NCBI GenBank assembly: GCA_928722015.1 | Contig: CAKMWI010000007.1 | Coordinates: forward strand, 370,396 to 434,395 | Direction: 5' to 3' | DNA length: 64,000 bases | DNA from: Candidatus Gastranaerophilales bacterium | Lineage (GTDB): Bacteria > Cyanobacteriota > Vampirovibrionia > Gastranaerophilales > Gastranaerophilaceae | Shown here: positions 17,349 to 26,610 of the stretch, in pieces | Position numbering within the stretch: the stretch's first letter is position 1 | How the letters are laid out: each line of letters opens with the position of its first letter | Program-made: the position numbers and the translations under genes | The notes under the pieces: model-generated | What the model saw: only the letters and a program-made list of their open reading frames with translations | What the model was told of the DNA's origin: nothing | The model's database searches: none

Positions 17349-18854
17349 ATGACTCAACAATTGGAAAAAAATCAAGAATCAAATTCATCTCAAAAACAAA
17401 TTCGTCAGGTAAGAATCCAAAAGATGGAAAATTTGAGAGAAAGAGGATTGAATCCTTATCCTTATGGATATGATAAAGATATTATGGCTCAGGAGCTGCA
17501 AGATAAATATAAAGATCTTGCTGTCGGAGAAGAATTGGAAGATTGTTATCATGTAGCCGGTAGAGTTATGGCTAACCGTAATACCGGTATGTTTATCGAT
17601 TTAGTGGATGCTTCCGGAAAAATTCAAATTTTTTCGCACAAAGAAAATCTTTCAGAAGAAGATTTGAAAACTTTAAAAACTATTGATATTGGCGATATAG
17701 TCGGTTTTTATGGTTCTGTTAGAAGAACCCCTCGTGGAGAATTGACAATTAAAGCAAAATCTTTGCAAATATTATCAAAGTCTTTGCTACCGCTTCCTGA
17801 AAAATTTCATGGATTGACAGATGTAGAAACAAAATATCGTCAAAGGTATGTTGATATGATTGTCAACGATGATGTTAAAAAAACATTCCAAAAAAGAAGT
17901 TTGATTATTCAAAAAGTTAGAGAGTATTTGATTAATCTTGGTTTTATGGAAGTTGAAACTCCAATGCTTCACCCACAGGCCGGCGGAGCTAATGCAAGAC
18001 CATTTATTACTCATCATAATACACTTGATATGGATATGTACTTGAGAATTGCGCCTGAACTCTATTTGAAACGTTTGATGGTTGGTGGCGTTAGTGAAAA
18101 GATTTTTGAAATAAACAGAAGTTTCAGAAATGAAGGTATAGATACAAGACATAATCCTGAGTTTACAATGATGGAGTTATATCAGGCTTATGTAGATTAC
18201 AATGATATGATGACATTGACGGAAAATCTTGTGGCTTATGTTGCTAAAGAAGTTCTTGGTACAACAAAAATTCAATATGGTGAAAATGAAATTGATTTAA
18301 CCCCTCCTTGGGATAGAAAAACAATGTTAGGAGCAGTGGAAGAAGCTACAGGTATTGATTTTAATAAGGTTGAAACTGTTGAAGAAGCTAAAGAAGCTGC
18401 AAAATCAGTCCATGTTGATGCTGATGATTGTGATAATTGGGGACAAGTTATCGAAAGAGTATTTGAAGAAAAAATTGAAGGTTCTTTAATCCAACCAATT
18501 CACATTTATGATTATCCAAGGGATATTTCTCCTCTTGCAAAAGTTCACAGAGATAACCCTAGATTAACTGAACGTTTTGAAACACGTGTAAATGGTTGGG
18601 AAATTAGCAATGCTTTTTCAGAATTAACTGATCCTATTGACCAGAGAGCGCGTTTTGAGGCTCAAATGGCAGCAAAGGCTGCCGGTGATGAAGAGGCTAT
18701 GCCAATTGATGAAGATTATATATGTGCTCTTGAACACGGAGTTCCTCCTATGGGCGGTTTAGGCGTAGGTATTGATAGATTGATTATGTTATTAACAAAT
18801 TCTCCTTCTATAAGAGATGTGATAGCATTTCCAACATTGAAGAAAAAAGATTAA
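17349..18854 (+). CDS. lysS: Lysine--tRNA ligase, class II
   Basis: A 501-residue cytoplasmic enzyme that charges tRNA-Lys. An N-terminal OB-fold anticodon-binding domain (about 55-170, with VAGRVMANRNTGMFIDLVDA) precedes the catalytic core. Motif 1 lies around FLEVETPMLHPQAGGANARP (written here as GFMEVETPMLHPQAGGA), motif 2 is FRNEGIDTRHNPEFTMMELY, and motif 3 is GLGVGIDRLIMLLTNSPSIR. Length matches the family. I chose the ATG at 17349, which has AAGAGGA 7-12 nt upstream; the longer frame would start inside the promoter. Confidence 0.97.
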   Translation: MTQQLEKNQESNSSQKQIRQVRIQKMENLRERGLNPYPYGYDKDIMAQELQDKYKDLAVGEELEDCYHVAGRVMANRNTGMFIDLVDASGKIQIFSHKENLSEEDLKTLKTIDIGDIVGFYGSVRRTPRGELTIKAKSLQILSKSLLPLPEKFHGLTDVETKYRQRYVDMIVNDDVKKTFQKRSLIIQKVREYLINLGFMEVETPMLHPQAGGANARPFITHHNTLDMDMYLRIAPELYLKRLMVGGVSEKIFEINRSFRNEGIDTRHNPEFTMMELYQAYVDYNDMMTLTENLVAYVAKEVLGTTKIQYGENEIDLTPPWDRKTMLGAVEEATGIDFNKVETVEEAKEAAKSVHVDADDCDNWGQVIERVFEEKIEGSLIQPIHIYDYPRDISPLAKVHRDNPRLTERFETRVNGWEISNAFSELTDPIDQRARFEAQMAAKAAGDEEAMPIDEDYICALEHGVPPMGGLGVGIDRLIMLLTNSPSIRDVIAFPTLKKKD

Positions 18855-18874
18855 TTTTTATCATCTGAAATATT

Positions 18875-18908
18875 GATGCGGTTTGAATTGTAAAATTCAA
18901 ACCGCATC
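18875..18908 (+). terminator. Long perfect hairpin after lysS, no T run
   Basis: A 15-bp perfect stem (18875-18889 with 18894-18908, arms starting GATGCGG and ending CCGCATC) closes on a GTAA tetraloop of the stable GNRA class. Neither strand has a T tract after it, so it may be a non-canonical terminator or an mRNA-stabilising 3' end. A similar palindrome follows dnaE. Confidence 0.55.
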
Positions 18909-18931
18909 TAATAATATATATGGGGTGTTTT

Positions 18932-19294
18932 ATGTTTAGAATTTGTACAGTTATAATGTTGTTTACATTAATAAGCGGACCTGTTTTTGCAGGTACTTTT
19001 CAGGATGGTTATTATTGTGGTGTTATATCATCCAGAATAAATCCTTGTTGTATGGGGTATGGGGATTCTGAAAAGTGTAAACAAAAACAGTATAAAAAAT
19101 GGAATAAGTTTTGTGAAAAAAATAATGGGGATAACTGTAGTTATGATTTTTGGCTAGGTAAACGTTCTTGGGATGACGATGCTTGGTACGCTTATTGGAA
19201 TTCTGACACTTATAAAAATGTTCAGAAAGTTAATCGAAAAGTTAATATGTTTAGGAGTATTGTTAATTCCACAAAAGAGTTATTTACTTGGTAA
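18932..19294 (+). CDS. Small secreted Cys-rich protein
   Basis: About 120 residues with a clear signal peptide (MFRICTVIMLFTLISGPVFA, cleavage likely after VFA). The mature part has six Cys (YYCG, PCCMGYG, KCKQ, FCEK, NCSY), probably forming disulfides in the periplasm or outside the cell, and is rich in Trp, Tyr and Lys. I do not recognise a family. An ATG at 18920 is also in frame, but GGGGTG sits 6 nt before the ATG at 18932 and that start gives a standard signal peptide. Confidence 0.7.
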   Translation: MFRICTVIMLFTLISGPVFAGTFQDGYYCGVISSRINPCCMGYGDSEKCKQKQYKKWNKFCEKNNGDNCSYDFWLGKRSWDDDAWYAYWNSDTYKNVQKVNRKVNMFRSIVNSTKELFTW

Positions 19295-19300
19295 TTAAAT

Positions 19301-19325
19301 AAAAAAAGAGCCTTCAATGAGGCTC
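19301..19325 (-). terminator. Hairpin with reverse-strand T run
   Basis: GAGCCT (19308-19313) pairs with AGGCTC (19320-19325). On the reverse strand it is followed by seven T, so it is best as a reverse-strand terminator. No reverse gene lies upstream of it; the adjacent genes are both forward. It could still act weakly at the 3' end of the Cys-rich gene. Confidence 0.55.
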
Positions 19326-19503
19326 GTTGGAATTAAGAATAGCTGGAAGTATGAAAAAGATTAATTATATTAAACATTTATTTTAAATTTTTATCTATTC
19401 ACTACAAGGCTAATTATATTTATATTTTTTGTTAGGCTTTGTGAAAAAATATATACCTGTTTGTGTTATTGTTTCATTATATTAGAGTACATAGGGGGAT
19501 AAA

Positions 19504-20217
19504 ATGAATAAAAATTATATTATTGTAACTGGAATTATATTAGTTATAGTGGGATTATTTTCTTATTTGTTGTATTTCATGGATAAAAAAGAAGAAGAAA
19601 AAATAAATTCTATGCTCCCTCGTATTGGTCAAAAAGTTTTGACTTATAATATGAATGAACGTGCTTGGCATGATTATAATGATAAAACAGATATTGATTC
19701 TTCAAAAGAAATAATAATTTTACAGGTGCAGGAGCCCGTTGGCAATGGAGGGTATACTTCATACCATTTAATAACCGGAAATATACTTATACCGAAGAAA
19801 GATGTATTAATTGGTGAAGGTAGTCAGGAATTTATAAGGAATAAAAAATTATATTCATATTTCCCGAAAACGTACGAATTTTATGAAATTGTTTTTAATG
19901 GAACTAATTTCAAACCTAGAAAATTGACAGAAAAAGAAATTCAAGCTTTATTTAAAGATTTTGAGATTATTAAAGTTTCAACATTGGAGAAGGGAACGTT
20001 AACTTTAAAGTATTCAAAACATAAAAATAAATTTATGGTTCTTAACGATTCTCGAATAGAATTTTATAAATATTATGTAGTTCCAAACGAGAGCAAGAAA
20101 ATGAAAATAGGTGAATTTTCTAATCAAATTATTGTGAAAGATGATGTAAATGTAATGATTCAACGTATGGAAGGTTGTTCTAAGAATTTCCCATGTTACG
20201 AAATAAAATTTAAGTAA
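19504..20217 (+). CDS. Membrane-anchored hypothetical protein
   Basis: A 237-residue protein with one N-terminal membrane segment (about residues 5-26) followed by a basic/acidic stretch (MDKKEEEK) and a beta-rich domain outside the membrane. There is no lipobox. GGGGGAT lies 5-10 nt before the ATG. The last 15 residues contain two Cys (EGCSKNFPCYE) that may pair. No family recognised; the gene stands alone between a Cys-rich secreted protein and an antiporter. Confidence 0.7.
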   Translation: MNKNYIIVTGIILVIVGLFSYLLYFMDKKEEEKINSMLPRIGQKVLTYNMNERAWHDYNDKTDIDSSKEIIILQVQEPVGNGGYTSYHLITGNILIPKKDVLIGEGSQEFIRNKKLYSYFPKTYEFYEIVFNGTNFKPRKLTEKEIQALFKDFEIIKVSTLEKGTLTLKYSKHKNKFMVLNDSRIEFYKYYVVPNESKKMKIGEFSNQIIVKDDVNVMIQRMEGCSKNFPCYEIKFK

Positions 20218-20248
20218 TTATATTTTCATGCTATTCTAAAATGGAATT

Positions 20249-21559
20249 ATGCTAACATTACTAACAAATCCGATAATAATATCTGTAGTTTTACTTTGTA
20301 TATTGTGTTTATGCAGGGTTAATGTTCTACTGGCATTGATTGTTTCATCTGTTATCGGCGGATTGGCCGGACACATGACATTATCAGAGGTAATGGATAT
20401 TTTTATTCATGGAATGGGCGGGAATTCTGAAACTGCATTAAGCTACATTTTATTGGGCGCGTTTGCGGCTTCTATGACTCATACCGGTTTGGCGCCTATA
20501 TTATCAATGAAAATTGCCGGAGTAATTCAATCTAAAAAATATTTACTTATATTTATTTTAACCGGTATAGCAATTCTTTCACAAAATTTAATTCCTGTGC
20601 ATATAGCATTTATTCCAATATTAGTTCCGCCGTTACTTGCTATTATGAATAAATTACAAATTGATAGGAGAGCTGTGGCTTGTGGGTTAGCATTTGGCTT
20701 AAAAGCTCCGTATATTGTAATTCCTGCCGGTTTTGGATTGATATTTCAAGGCTTAATTGCAGAAAATATGATGCAAAACGGTGTAGAAGTTGTTAAAAAT
20801 GATATATGGAAGTCTAATTGGCTTCTTGGACTGGGGATGTTTATTGGATTGTTGGTTGCTATATTTATTACATATAGAAAACCTCGATCTTATAAAAATT
20901 TAGATATTAAAACTACCGTTTGTAATGAAGATTTATCATTAAATAAAAGTCATTATATCACTCTTGCTGCGGCAGTTTTAACTTTGGTTGTTCAATTATG
21001 GACTAATTCGCTTCCGCTCGGAGCTTTAGTAGGATTAGCAGTTATTTTTGGCTTAAAAGCTATTGACCATGATAAAATGGATAAACTTATTAATGAAGGT
21101 GTTGGATTAATGGGATATGTAGCATTTGTTATGCTTGTTGCTGCTGGATTTGCAAGTGTAATGAAAGCTACTGGAGGAATTGATTCTCTTATAAATGTAA
21201 TTACTCCGTATATGATGTCAAGTAAATTCATTGCAGCATTTTTAATGTTATTTATCGGACTTTTTATAACAATGGGAATCGGGACTTCTTTTGGTACTAT
21301 TCCAATATTAGCTGTTTTGTATATTCCAATATGTGTAAAATTAGGGTTTAGTACAACTTCAATGATAATCGTTTTATCTGCCGCAGCAGCACTTGGCGAT
21401 GCCGGTTCTCCTGCATCAGACACCACATTAGGTCCTACTGCAGGTTTGGATGCTGACGGTCAGCATAATCATATTTGGGATACTTGTATTCCGACATTTT
21501 TGCATTATAACATTCCTCTGATTATTATGGCTTTATTGTCTGTTATTATATTTAAATAG
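20249..21559 (+). CDS. Na+/H+ antiporter-family membrane transporter (NhaC/YuiF-like)
   Basis: A 436-residue, very hydrophobic protein with about 11-12 membrane segments. The blocks LSYILLGAFAASMTHTGLAP, LIPVHIAFIPILVPPLLAI and the C-terminal AALGDAGSPASDTTLGPTAG are typical of the YuiF branch of the ion-transporter superfamily, annotated as Na+/H+ antiporters; some members may move histidine or other organic substrates instead. Polar Asp/Ser/Thr in the re-entrant C-terminal block would form the substrate path. The ribosome binding site is weak. It is transcribed towards dnaE but separated by about 100 bp. Confidence 0.85.
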   Translation: MLTLLTNPIIISVVLLCILCLCRVNVLLALIVSSVIGGLAGHMTLSEVMDIFIHGMGGNSETALSYILLGAFAASMTHTGLAPILSMKIAGVIQSKKYLLIFILTGIAILSQNLIPVHIAFIPILVPPLLAIMNKLQIDRRAVACGLAFGLKAPYIVIPAGFGLIFQGLIAENMMQNGVEVVKNDIWKSNWLLGLGMFIGLLVAIFITYRKPRSYKNLDIKTTVCNEDLSLNKSHYITLAAAVLTLVVQLWTNSLPLGALVGLAVIFGLKAIDHDKMDKLINEGVGLMGYVAFVMLVAAGFASVMKATGGIDSLINVITPYMMSSKFIAAFLMLFIGLFITMGIGTSFGTIPILAVLYIPICVKLGFSTTSMIIVLSAAAALGDAGSPASDTTLGPTAGLDADGQHNHIWDTCIPTFLHYNIPLIIMALLSVIIFK

Positions 21560-21646
21560 GCTTTGTTATTTTTTATTGAAATAATGCTATCAAATAAATT
21601 TAATATTTATACTTGTTAATATTCACTTTTAATCAAAAATTCTTAA

Positions 21647-21655
21647 TGTTAAAAT
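21647..21655 (+). promoter_or_regulatory. Extended -10 promoter of dnaE
   Basis: TGTTAAAAT has the TG-N-TAAAAT form and ends 9 bp before the dnaE ATG. Transcription would begin only a few bases before the start codon, giving a nearly leaderless mRNA; no Shine-Dalgarno is visible. The same nine bases precede the gene at 32023. Confidence 0.5.
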
Positions 21656-21664
21656 TACGTTATT

Positions 21665-24600
21665 ATGGTAGAAGTGAATCAACAATATGTACCGCTCCAT
21701 CTGCACACGGAATACTCATTGCTTGACGGGGCTATTAGAATAGGGGAGTTATTAAAATTTTGTAAGGAAAATAATTTTCCTGCTGTTGCTGTAACAGACC
21801 ACGGGGTTATGTATGGCGATATGGAGCTATATGAACTGGCAAGAGATATGGGTGTGAAACCATTAATGGGTTGTGAATTTTATGTTCATGATGGAGATAT
21901 CACAGAACATGATAAAAATAATAATCCATGTTATCACCTTGTGTTGATTGCTAAAAATAATACCGGATATGCAAATATAATTAAATTAACTTCTATAGCT
22001 TGGTGTAAAGGACGTTATGTCAAACCTCGTATTAACTGGGAATTGTTGGAAAAGTATCATGAAGGCTTGATATGTTGCTCAGCTTGTCTTGGTGGCGAAG
22101 TTCTGCAGCATCTTTTAAAAAATGATTATGAAGCTGCTAAAGCTATTGCTAAAAAATATAAAGATTTGTTTGGAGATGATTACTATATTGAGTTGCAAGA
22201 CCATGGTTTGGATGAGCAAAAACGAACAAATCCTGATTTAATAAAAATTGCGCAAGAACTCGGGATTGAAATGGTAATTACTAATGATTCACATTATCTG
22301 CGCAGAGAAGATGCAGATATGCATGATACTCTTTTATGTATGCAGACAAATAGTGATAAAGATGATCCGAATAGATTTCATTTTGCAAATAATGAATTCT
22401 ATGTTAAAACAGCCTTACAATTGCGTGATGCTTTTAAATGGATGGATAGTGAACTATTTGACAGATGTATAAAAAATACTGTTGAAATAGCAGAAAAATG
22501 TCATGTTATGCTGGAACTTGGAAAAAGTCCTTTACCTAAATATGAAGTTCCGGCCGGGTATACTATTGATACATATTTGGAATATATTGTTCATATTGGG
22601 TTAAAAAAGCGTTATGGTGATGTATCTAAAGAAATCCAAGACAGAGTAAAATATGAGCTTGGTGTTATTCAGCAGATGGGTTTTTCTGCGTACTTTTTGA
22701 TTACTTGGGATTTTATTCATTATGCGAAAACGCATGGGATTCCGGTAGGACCGGGAAGAGGCTCGGCTGCAGGGTCTGTTGTTGCTTATGCTCTTGAAAT
22801 TACAGATTTGGATCCTATTAAACATAAACTATTGTTTGAAAGATTTTTAAACCCTGAACGTTATACAATGCCTGATATTGATATTGATTTTTGTATTGAG
22901 CGAAGAGGGGAAGTTATTGATTATGTAACCAGAAAATATGGTGAAGATAAAGTTTGTCAGATTATTACATTTGGTACTTATGCTGCAAAAGCTGCATTTA
23001 AAGGTGTTGCCAGAATAATGAAAGTTCCATTCTCGGAAGCAAATAAGCTTGCCGGTTTGATTGAACCTGCAATTGAACTTGCTATGAGTATTGACGATAA
23101 AGCAAAAACTCTTAAACGTGCTATGGAATTTGACGGTTCGGAGCTGAAAGCTCTTTATGATAAAGATGAGCAAATTATGATTGATCCTACAGAAGGTAAA
23201 ACTGTGGGTATGAAAAAACTTATTGATTTGGCCATCGGAATTGAAGGATTAAAAAATAATACTGGTACCCATGCTGCCGGTGTTATTATTGCTCCAAAGC
23301 CACTGGACGAAATTTTGCCTGTACAGCCATCAAAAGACGGAATTATTCAAACAGGTTATCCGCCTCATGCCGTAACAGAAGTTTTGAGTTTGCTCAAAAT
23401 GGATTTTTTAGGGTTACGAAACCTTACTACTATATATAAAACTGTGGATATGATTAAGCAGCGTCAAGGAATTGAATTAGCAATTAATGATATTCCTTTG
23501 GATGACAGACCTACTTATGAAATGTTGATGAAAGGTGATACAGATGGTGTATTTCAGCTTGAATCACAGGGTATGAAAAATCTTGTTAAGAGATTACGTC
23601 CGGACGTATTTGAAGATTTGGGCGCCTTGGTTGCGCTGTTTAGGCCTGGTCCGTTGGATTCTGGTATGGTAGATGATTTTGTTGAACGTAAACATGGCAG
23701 GCAGGCAATTTCTTATGCTCATCCTCTTTTGGAGCCTGTTTTGAAGGATACATACGGAACTATTGTTTATCAGGAACAAATTATGCAAGTGTTTCAGGTT
23801 TTGGCTGATTATTCTCTCGGTCAAGCAGATATGGTTCGTCGTATGATGGGTAAGAAAAAAGTCGACGAAATGGAAAAACAAAAAGGTAAGTTTATTGAAG
23901 CTTCAGCTAAACATGGGATGACTTCTGAAGCTGCAACGGCTTTGTTTAATCAGATTTTAAGTTTTGCATCATACTGTTTTAACAGATCTCATTCTGCAGC
24001 TTATGCTTTTGTTGCTTATCAAACAGCATATTTGAAATGTCATTATCCTGTTGAATATTTGTCTGCTTTGTTGTCGAGTGTAGCCGGTGATGCTGAAAAA
24101 ACGCAATTATATATAGAAGAAGCGTTAAAAAAAGGTATAAAAGTTTTACCTCCTGATATTAATCATTCACTTTCTTCATTTACTCCTGATGGAGAAAATA
24201 TTAGATTTGGTCTTGCTTCTATAAAACAGGTCGGAGAAGGTGTTATTGAAGATATTATTAAAGAACGTGAAGAAAATGGTGAATTTAAATCAATTTATGA
24301 TTATATTAAACGAGTTGACGTTAAGTGTACAAACAAAAGAACACTTGAGGGACTTATTAAAGCAGGTGCTTTTTCAACAATTGAAAAAAGTAGAAAACAA
24401 TTGATGGAGAATCTTGAATATATCACTGCTACAGCATCAAAAGAAGCTAAAGCAAAAGAATCTGGTCAGGGCAGTCTTTTTGATATGCTTGGAGATACAG
24501 AATCTGTGGATGATGCTAAGTTTCATCTTTCAGGTTCGGATGAGGAATATGATGCTCGCCAAATTCAACTTTTTGAAAAGGAATTTTTGGGATTTTATGT

Positions 24601-25210
24601 AACCAGTCATCCTCTTGCAACGATAAGAGATAAATTGCCATTTTTAATGACACATAAAATATCTCAAATCCCTGATGTCGCAACAGATAAAGTTGTTACT
24701 ATTTGCGGTCTTGTTACTGCTACAAAACAAATTCCGACCAAAAATGATCCTTCAAAGTTTGTACGTTTTGTTACTATCGAGGATTTGACCGGAAAGATTG
24801 ATACTTTAGCTTTCAATTCTAAAATTGCTGAATATAATGACTTTTTACAGGCAGAGCAGCGGATTATTGTTTCAGGTAAAGTTAGCAGAAGAAGTGAGGA
24901 TGAACCTCCTATAATTCTGATAGATACCGTGAAGCCTGTTGATAATTCTAATATTTTTACAATCAAGTTGAATGAAGAAATGAAGTATGAAGAACTGTTT
25001 CTATTAAAACAGATGTTATGCCAGCATAATGGTTCTGATCCGGTTATGTTAAAATTAAAAGATTTAACCGGAGAGGTAAAAATTTTAACATCGTCAATGT
25101 TTTGGGTAAATTCTTCAAATGATTTGGTCAATAATTTAAAAAAAGGTTTTGGTAGTAAGGTTGAAATATCTATCAAATCAATGGATACTGATTTAAAAGA
25201 AGCGGTTTAA
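21665..25210 (+). CDS. dnaE: DNA polymerase III alpha subunit
   Basis: An 1181-residue replicative polymerase. An N-terminal PHP domain starts with HLHTEYSLLDG (residues 12-22). The catalytic aspartates are in MPDIDIDFC around residues 401-409, preceded by the GPGRGSAAGSVVAYAL block. The finger region has GVFQLESQGMKNL and FRPGPLDSGMVDDFVERKHG. A helix-hairpin-helix and an OB domain (TICGLVTATKQIPTKNDPSK) follow near 1000-1080. Length and order are those of DnaE1. It synthesises both strands at the fork together with the sliding clamp. The gene is preceded by an extended -10 and ends in a 28-bp palindrome overlapping its stop. Confidence 0.97.
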   Translation: MVEVNQQYVPLHLHTEYSLLDGAIRIGELLKFCKENNFPAVAVTDHGVMYGDMELYELARDMGVKPLMGCEFYVHDGDITEHDKNNNPCYHLVLIAKNNTGYANIIKLTSIAWCKGRYVKPRINWELLEKYHEGLICCSACLGGEVLQHLLKNDYEAAKAIAKKYKDLFGDDYYIELQDHGLDEQKRTNPDLIKIAQELGIEMVITNDSHYLRREDADMHDTLLCMQTNSDKDDPNRFHFANNEFYVKTALQLRDAFKWMDSELFDRCIKNTVEIAEKCHVMLELGKSPLPKYEVPAGYTIDTYLEYIVHIGLKKRYGDVSKEIQDRVKYELGVIQQMGFSAYFLITWDFIHYAKTHGIPVGPGRGSAAGSVVAYALEITDLDPIKHKLLFERFLNPERYTMPDIDIDFCIERRGEVIDYVTRKYGEDKVCQIITFGTYAAKAAFKGVARIMKVPFSEANKLAGLIEPAIELAMSIDDKAKTLKRAMEFDGSELKALYDKDEQIMIDPTEGKTVGMKKLIDLAIGIEGLKNNTGTHAAGVIIAPKPLDEILPVQPSKDGIIQTGYPPHAVTEVLSLLKMDFLGLRNLTTIYKTVDMIKQRQGIELAINDIPLDDRPTYEMLMKGDTDGVFQLESQGMKNLVKRLRPDVFEDLGALVALFRPGPLDSGMVDDFVERKHGRQAISYAHPLLEPVLKDTYGTIVYQEQIMQVFQVLADYSLGQADMVRRMMGKKKVDEMEKQKGKFIEASAKHGMTSEAATALFNQILSFASYCFNRSHSAAYAFVAYQTAYLKCHYPVEYLSALLSSVAGDAEKTQLYIEEALKKGIKVLPPDINHSLSSFTPDGENIRFGLASIKQVGEGVIEDIIKEREENGEFKSIYDYIKRVDVKCTNKRTLEGLIKAGAFSTIEKSRKQLMENLEYITATASKEAKAKESGQGSLFDMLGDTESVDDAKFHLSGSDEEYDARQIQLFEKEFLGFYVTSHPLATIRDKLPFLMTHKISQIPDVATDKVVTICGLVTATKQIPTKNDPSKFVRFVTIEDLTGKIDTLAFNSKIAEYNDFLQAEQRIIVSGKVSRRSEDEPPIILIDTVKPVDNSNIFTIKLNEEMKYEELFLLKQMLCQHNGSDPVMLKLKDLTGEVKILTSSMFWVNSSNDLVNNLKKGFGSKVEISIKSMDTDLKEAV

Positions 25211-25226
25211 TATATTAAACCGCTTC
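25199..25226. terminator. 28-bp perfect palindrome overlapping the dnaE stop
   Basis: Arms begin GAAGCGGTTTAA and the whole 28 bp is self-complementary; it includes the dnaE stop codon TAA. No T run follows on the forward strand. It lies between dnaE and a convergent gene and may terminate both transcripts weakly or protect 3' ends. Confidence 0.5.
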
Positions 25227-25254
25227 AAAATTAATTATGAAATTCATTTTTATT

Positions 25255-26088
25255 TTAATTGAGGTTAACATTTTTAGTAAGAAATCCTGAGATATCAACA
25301 TTTTTGCCTTGAGCCTCAGCATTTTCTAACAAATATGGCAGAGCTTCAAGATTACGCTTAATAGTTTTAGTATCACCAAGTCTTATGTCATCGAGGTTGC
25401 ATTGAGGTGAAGTTTTTTTACATATAGTATCGATAGCTTTCATAATAGGAGCTAAAATTTTTATATTTTCAGGTTTTGAATCTGTTGAGCAAAGATTCAT
25501 AATAAAATTAAAGAATTCGTTATTTTTACTATAATCCATTGTATATCCGCCGGATAAGGTATCTTTTGCAATCATAGGGACAACTTCTTCAACGGCCTTT
25601 ATTTGTTCTGACGCAACTTTTGCATTTACCAGGTCATAGCCGAAGAATCTTGTCAAGAAATATTTTGCATTAGTAGCATCAGAATTATTGATAACTTTTT
25701 CTGTCAGCTCTAGTGCTGCAGGGTTTTCTCGGCTAATTTTCGGGAGCATATTAAGAATAATTCCGAAGTTACTTTTACCAGGAATGTTTGATTCAACATT
25801 AAGATTAATATTTGTATTTATCATTTCCTGAGTGTGAGCTAAATCTATTATATCTTGAGCTAAACCAAGGTGTTTAGGGTTCATATCCTTTATTTGTTTT
25901 GCGAATTCTGCAATTTCCGGGTTTTGTTTTGCATAGGCGTTTATAGAAGAGATGAGTTCTTCGGTGGTATTAGTTCTTGGTTTACGGGTTACAGCTCCCA
26001 TAGGCATAAAACCTCCTGATGAAAATCTGTTTGGAAGAGTTTTTGATTCATCAACTATAGCTGTAGTTAGTTTTGAAATAATAGACAT
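25255..26088 (-). CDS. Hypothetical helical protein
   Basis: A 277-residue soluble protein with no family I recognise. It is mostly alpha-helical with evenly spaced hydrophobic residues (ELISSINAYAKQNPEIAEFAKQIKDM, ALELTEKVINNSDATNAKYFL), which could form a helical repeat. No signal peptide or membrane segment is seen. The start ATG has AAAGGAG upstream. A conserved-looking N-terminus (MSIISKLTTAIVDE, then NRFSSGGFMPMGAV) is unlike any domain I know. It is convergent with dnaE and divergent from tRNA-Gly. Confidence 0.7.
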   Translation of the reverse strand: MSIISKLTTAIVDESKTLPNRFSSGGFMPMGAVTRKPRTNTTEELISSINAYAKQNPEIAEFAKQIKDMNPKHLGLAQDIIDLAHTQEMINTNINLNVESNIPGKSNFGIILNMLPKISRENPAALELTEKVINNSDATNAKYFLTRFFGYDLVNAKVASEQIKAVEEVVPMIAKDTLSGGYTMDYSKNNEFFNFIMNLCSTDSKPENIKILAPIMKAIDTICKKTSPQCNLDDIRLGDTKTIKRNLEALPYLLENAEAQGKNVDISGFLTKNVNLN

Positions 26089-26209
26089 AAAAATACTCCT
26101 TTTGTTTTATTCCTTATTAGCATAAAGTGTGAACATATAATAATTTGTTTAGTTTTTTTCATTGTTAAGAAAATCTTTACATATTTAGGAAAGAAAGATA
26201 AAAAAGTGC

Positions 26210-26237
26210 TTGAAAAATATTTTTTAGCATGTATTAT
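26210..26237 (+). promoter_or_regulatory. Promoter of tRNA-Gly
   Basis: TTGAAA (26210-26215), 16-bp spacer, TATTAT (26232-26237); start expected about 12 bp before the mature tRNA. Confidence 0.6.
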
Positions 26238-26256
26238 AAAAAAGTAACCGAAATAT

Positions 26257-26331
26257 GCGGGGGTAATTCAGTGGTAGAATGCCTCCTTGCCAAGGAGGAT
26301 GTCGCGAGTTCGAGCCTCGTCTCCCGCTCCA
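26257..26331 (+). tRNA. tRNA-Gly (anticodon GCC)
   Basis: A complete cloverleaf with encoded CCA. Acceptor GCGGGGG pairs with CTCCCGC (one G-T), the anticodon stem is CCTCC/GGAGG around TTGCCAA, and the T arm is GCGAG-TTCGAGC-CTCGT in outline. It is followed at once by a strong terminator and has its own promoter. Confidence 0.97.
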
Positions 26332-26332
26332 T

Positions 26333-26367
26333 AAAAAAGCCTTAGACTTTTGTCTCGAGGCTTTTTT
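26333..26367. terminator. Rho-independent terminator of tRNA-Gly
   Basis: AAAAAAGCCT (26333-26342) pairs with AGGCTTTTTT (26358-26367), with an inner AGAC/GTCT helix. The A and T runs make it work in both directions. Confidence 0.9.
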
Positions 26368-26381
26368 ATTTTGAGATGTGA

Positions 26382-26528
26382 GATAGTGGAGAAAAGTTGC
26401 AAAATTCGAGTGAGACTTGGTTGTTCCCGTTCTTGGAGAATATACAAGCCTTGGAAAAGGAGTACATACTTGGCATCCTCTCCGTAAAAGACACTTATAT
26501 AATTTGTGCCTTTTATTTTTTATGTTAG
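26382..26528 (+). other. Unexplained segment: possible 43-codon small ORF or small RNA
   Basis: The 120 bp after the tRNA-Gly terminator are noticeably richer in G+C (about 42 percent by count) than nearby intergenic DNA and repeat the word CTTGG four times. A TTG at 26397 with GGAG 5 nt upstream opens a 43-codon frame reading LQNSSETWLFPFLENIQALE and onward to a stop at 26526-26528. The reverse strand also has a 36-codon frame starting at an ATG near 26470. Neither is recognisable, so coding status is open. Confidence 0.3.
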
Positions 26529-26610
26529 TATGTTTTTTGTAAGTATGAATTGATATATAATCATATATTTTAAAATATTATTATTATTTCTATAAGAGGA
26601 GTTAAAAACA

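Noticed and set aside
20992..21426. Reverse frame of 144 codons inside the antiporter gene
   Set aside because: It lies wholly within the antiporter reading frame and has no ribosome site.
24664..25176. Reverse frame of 170 codons inside dnaE
   Set aside because: Antisense shadow of a strongly conserved gene.
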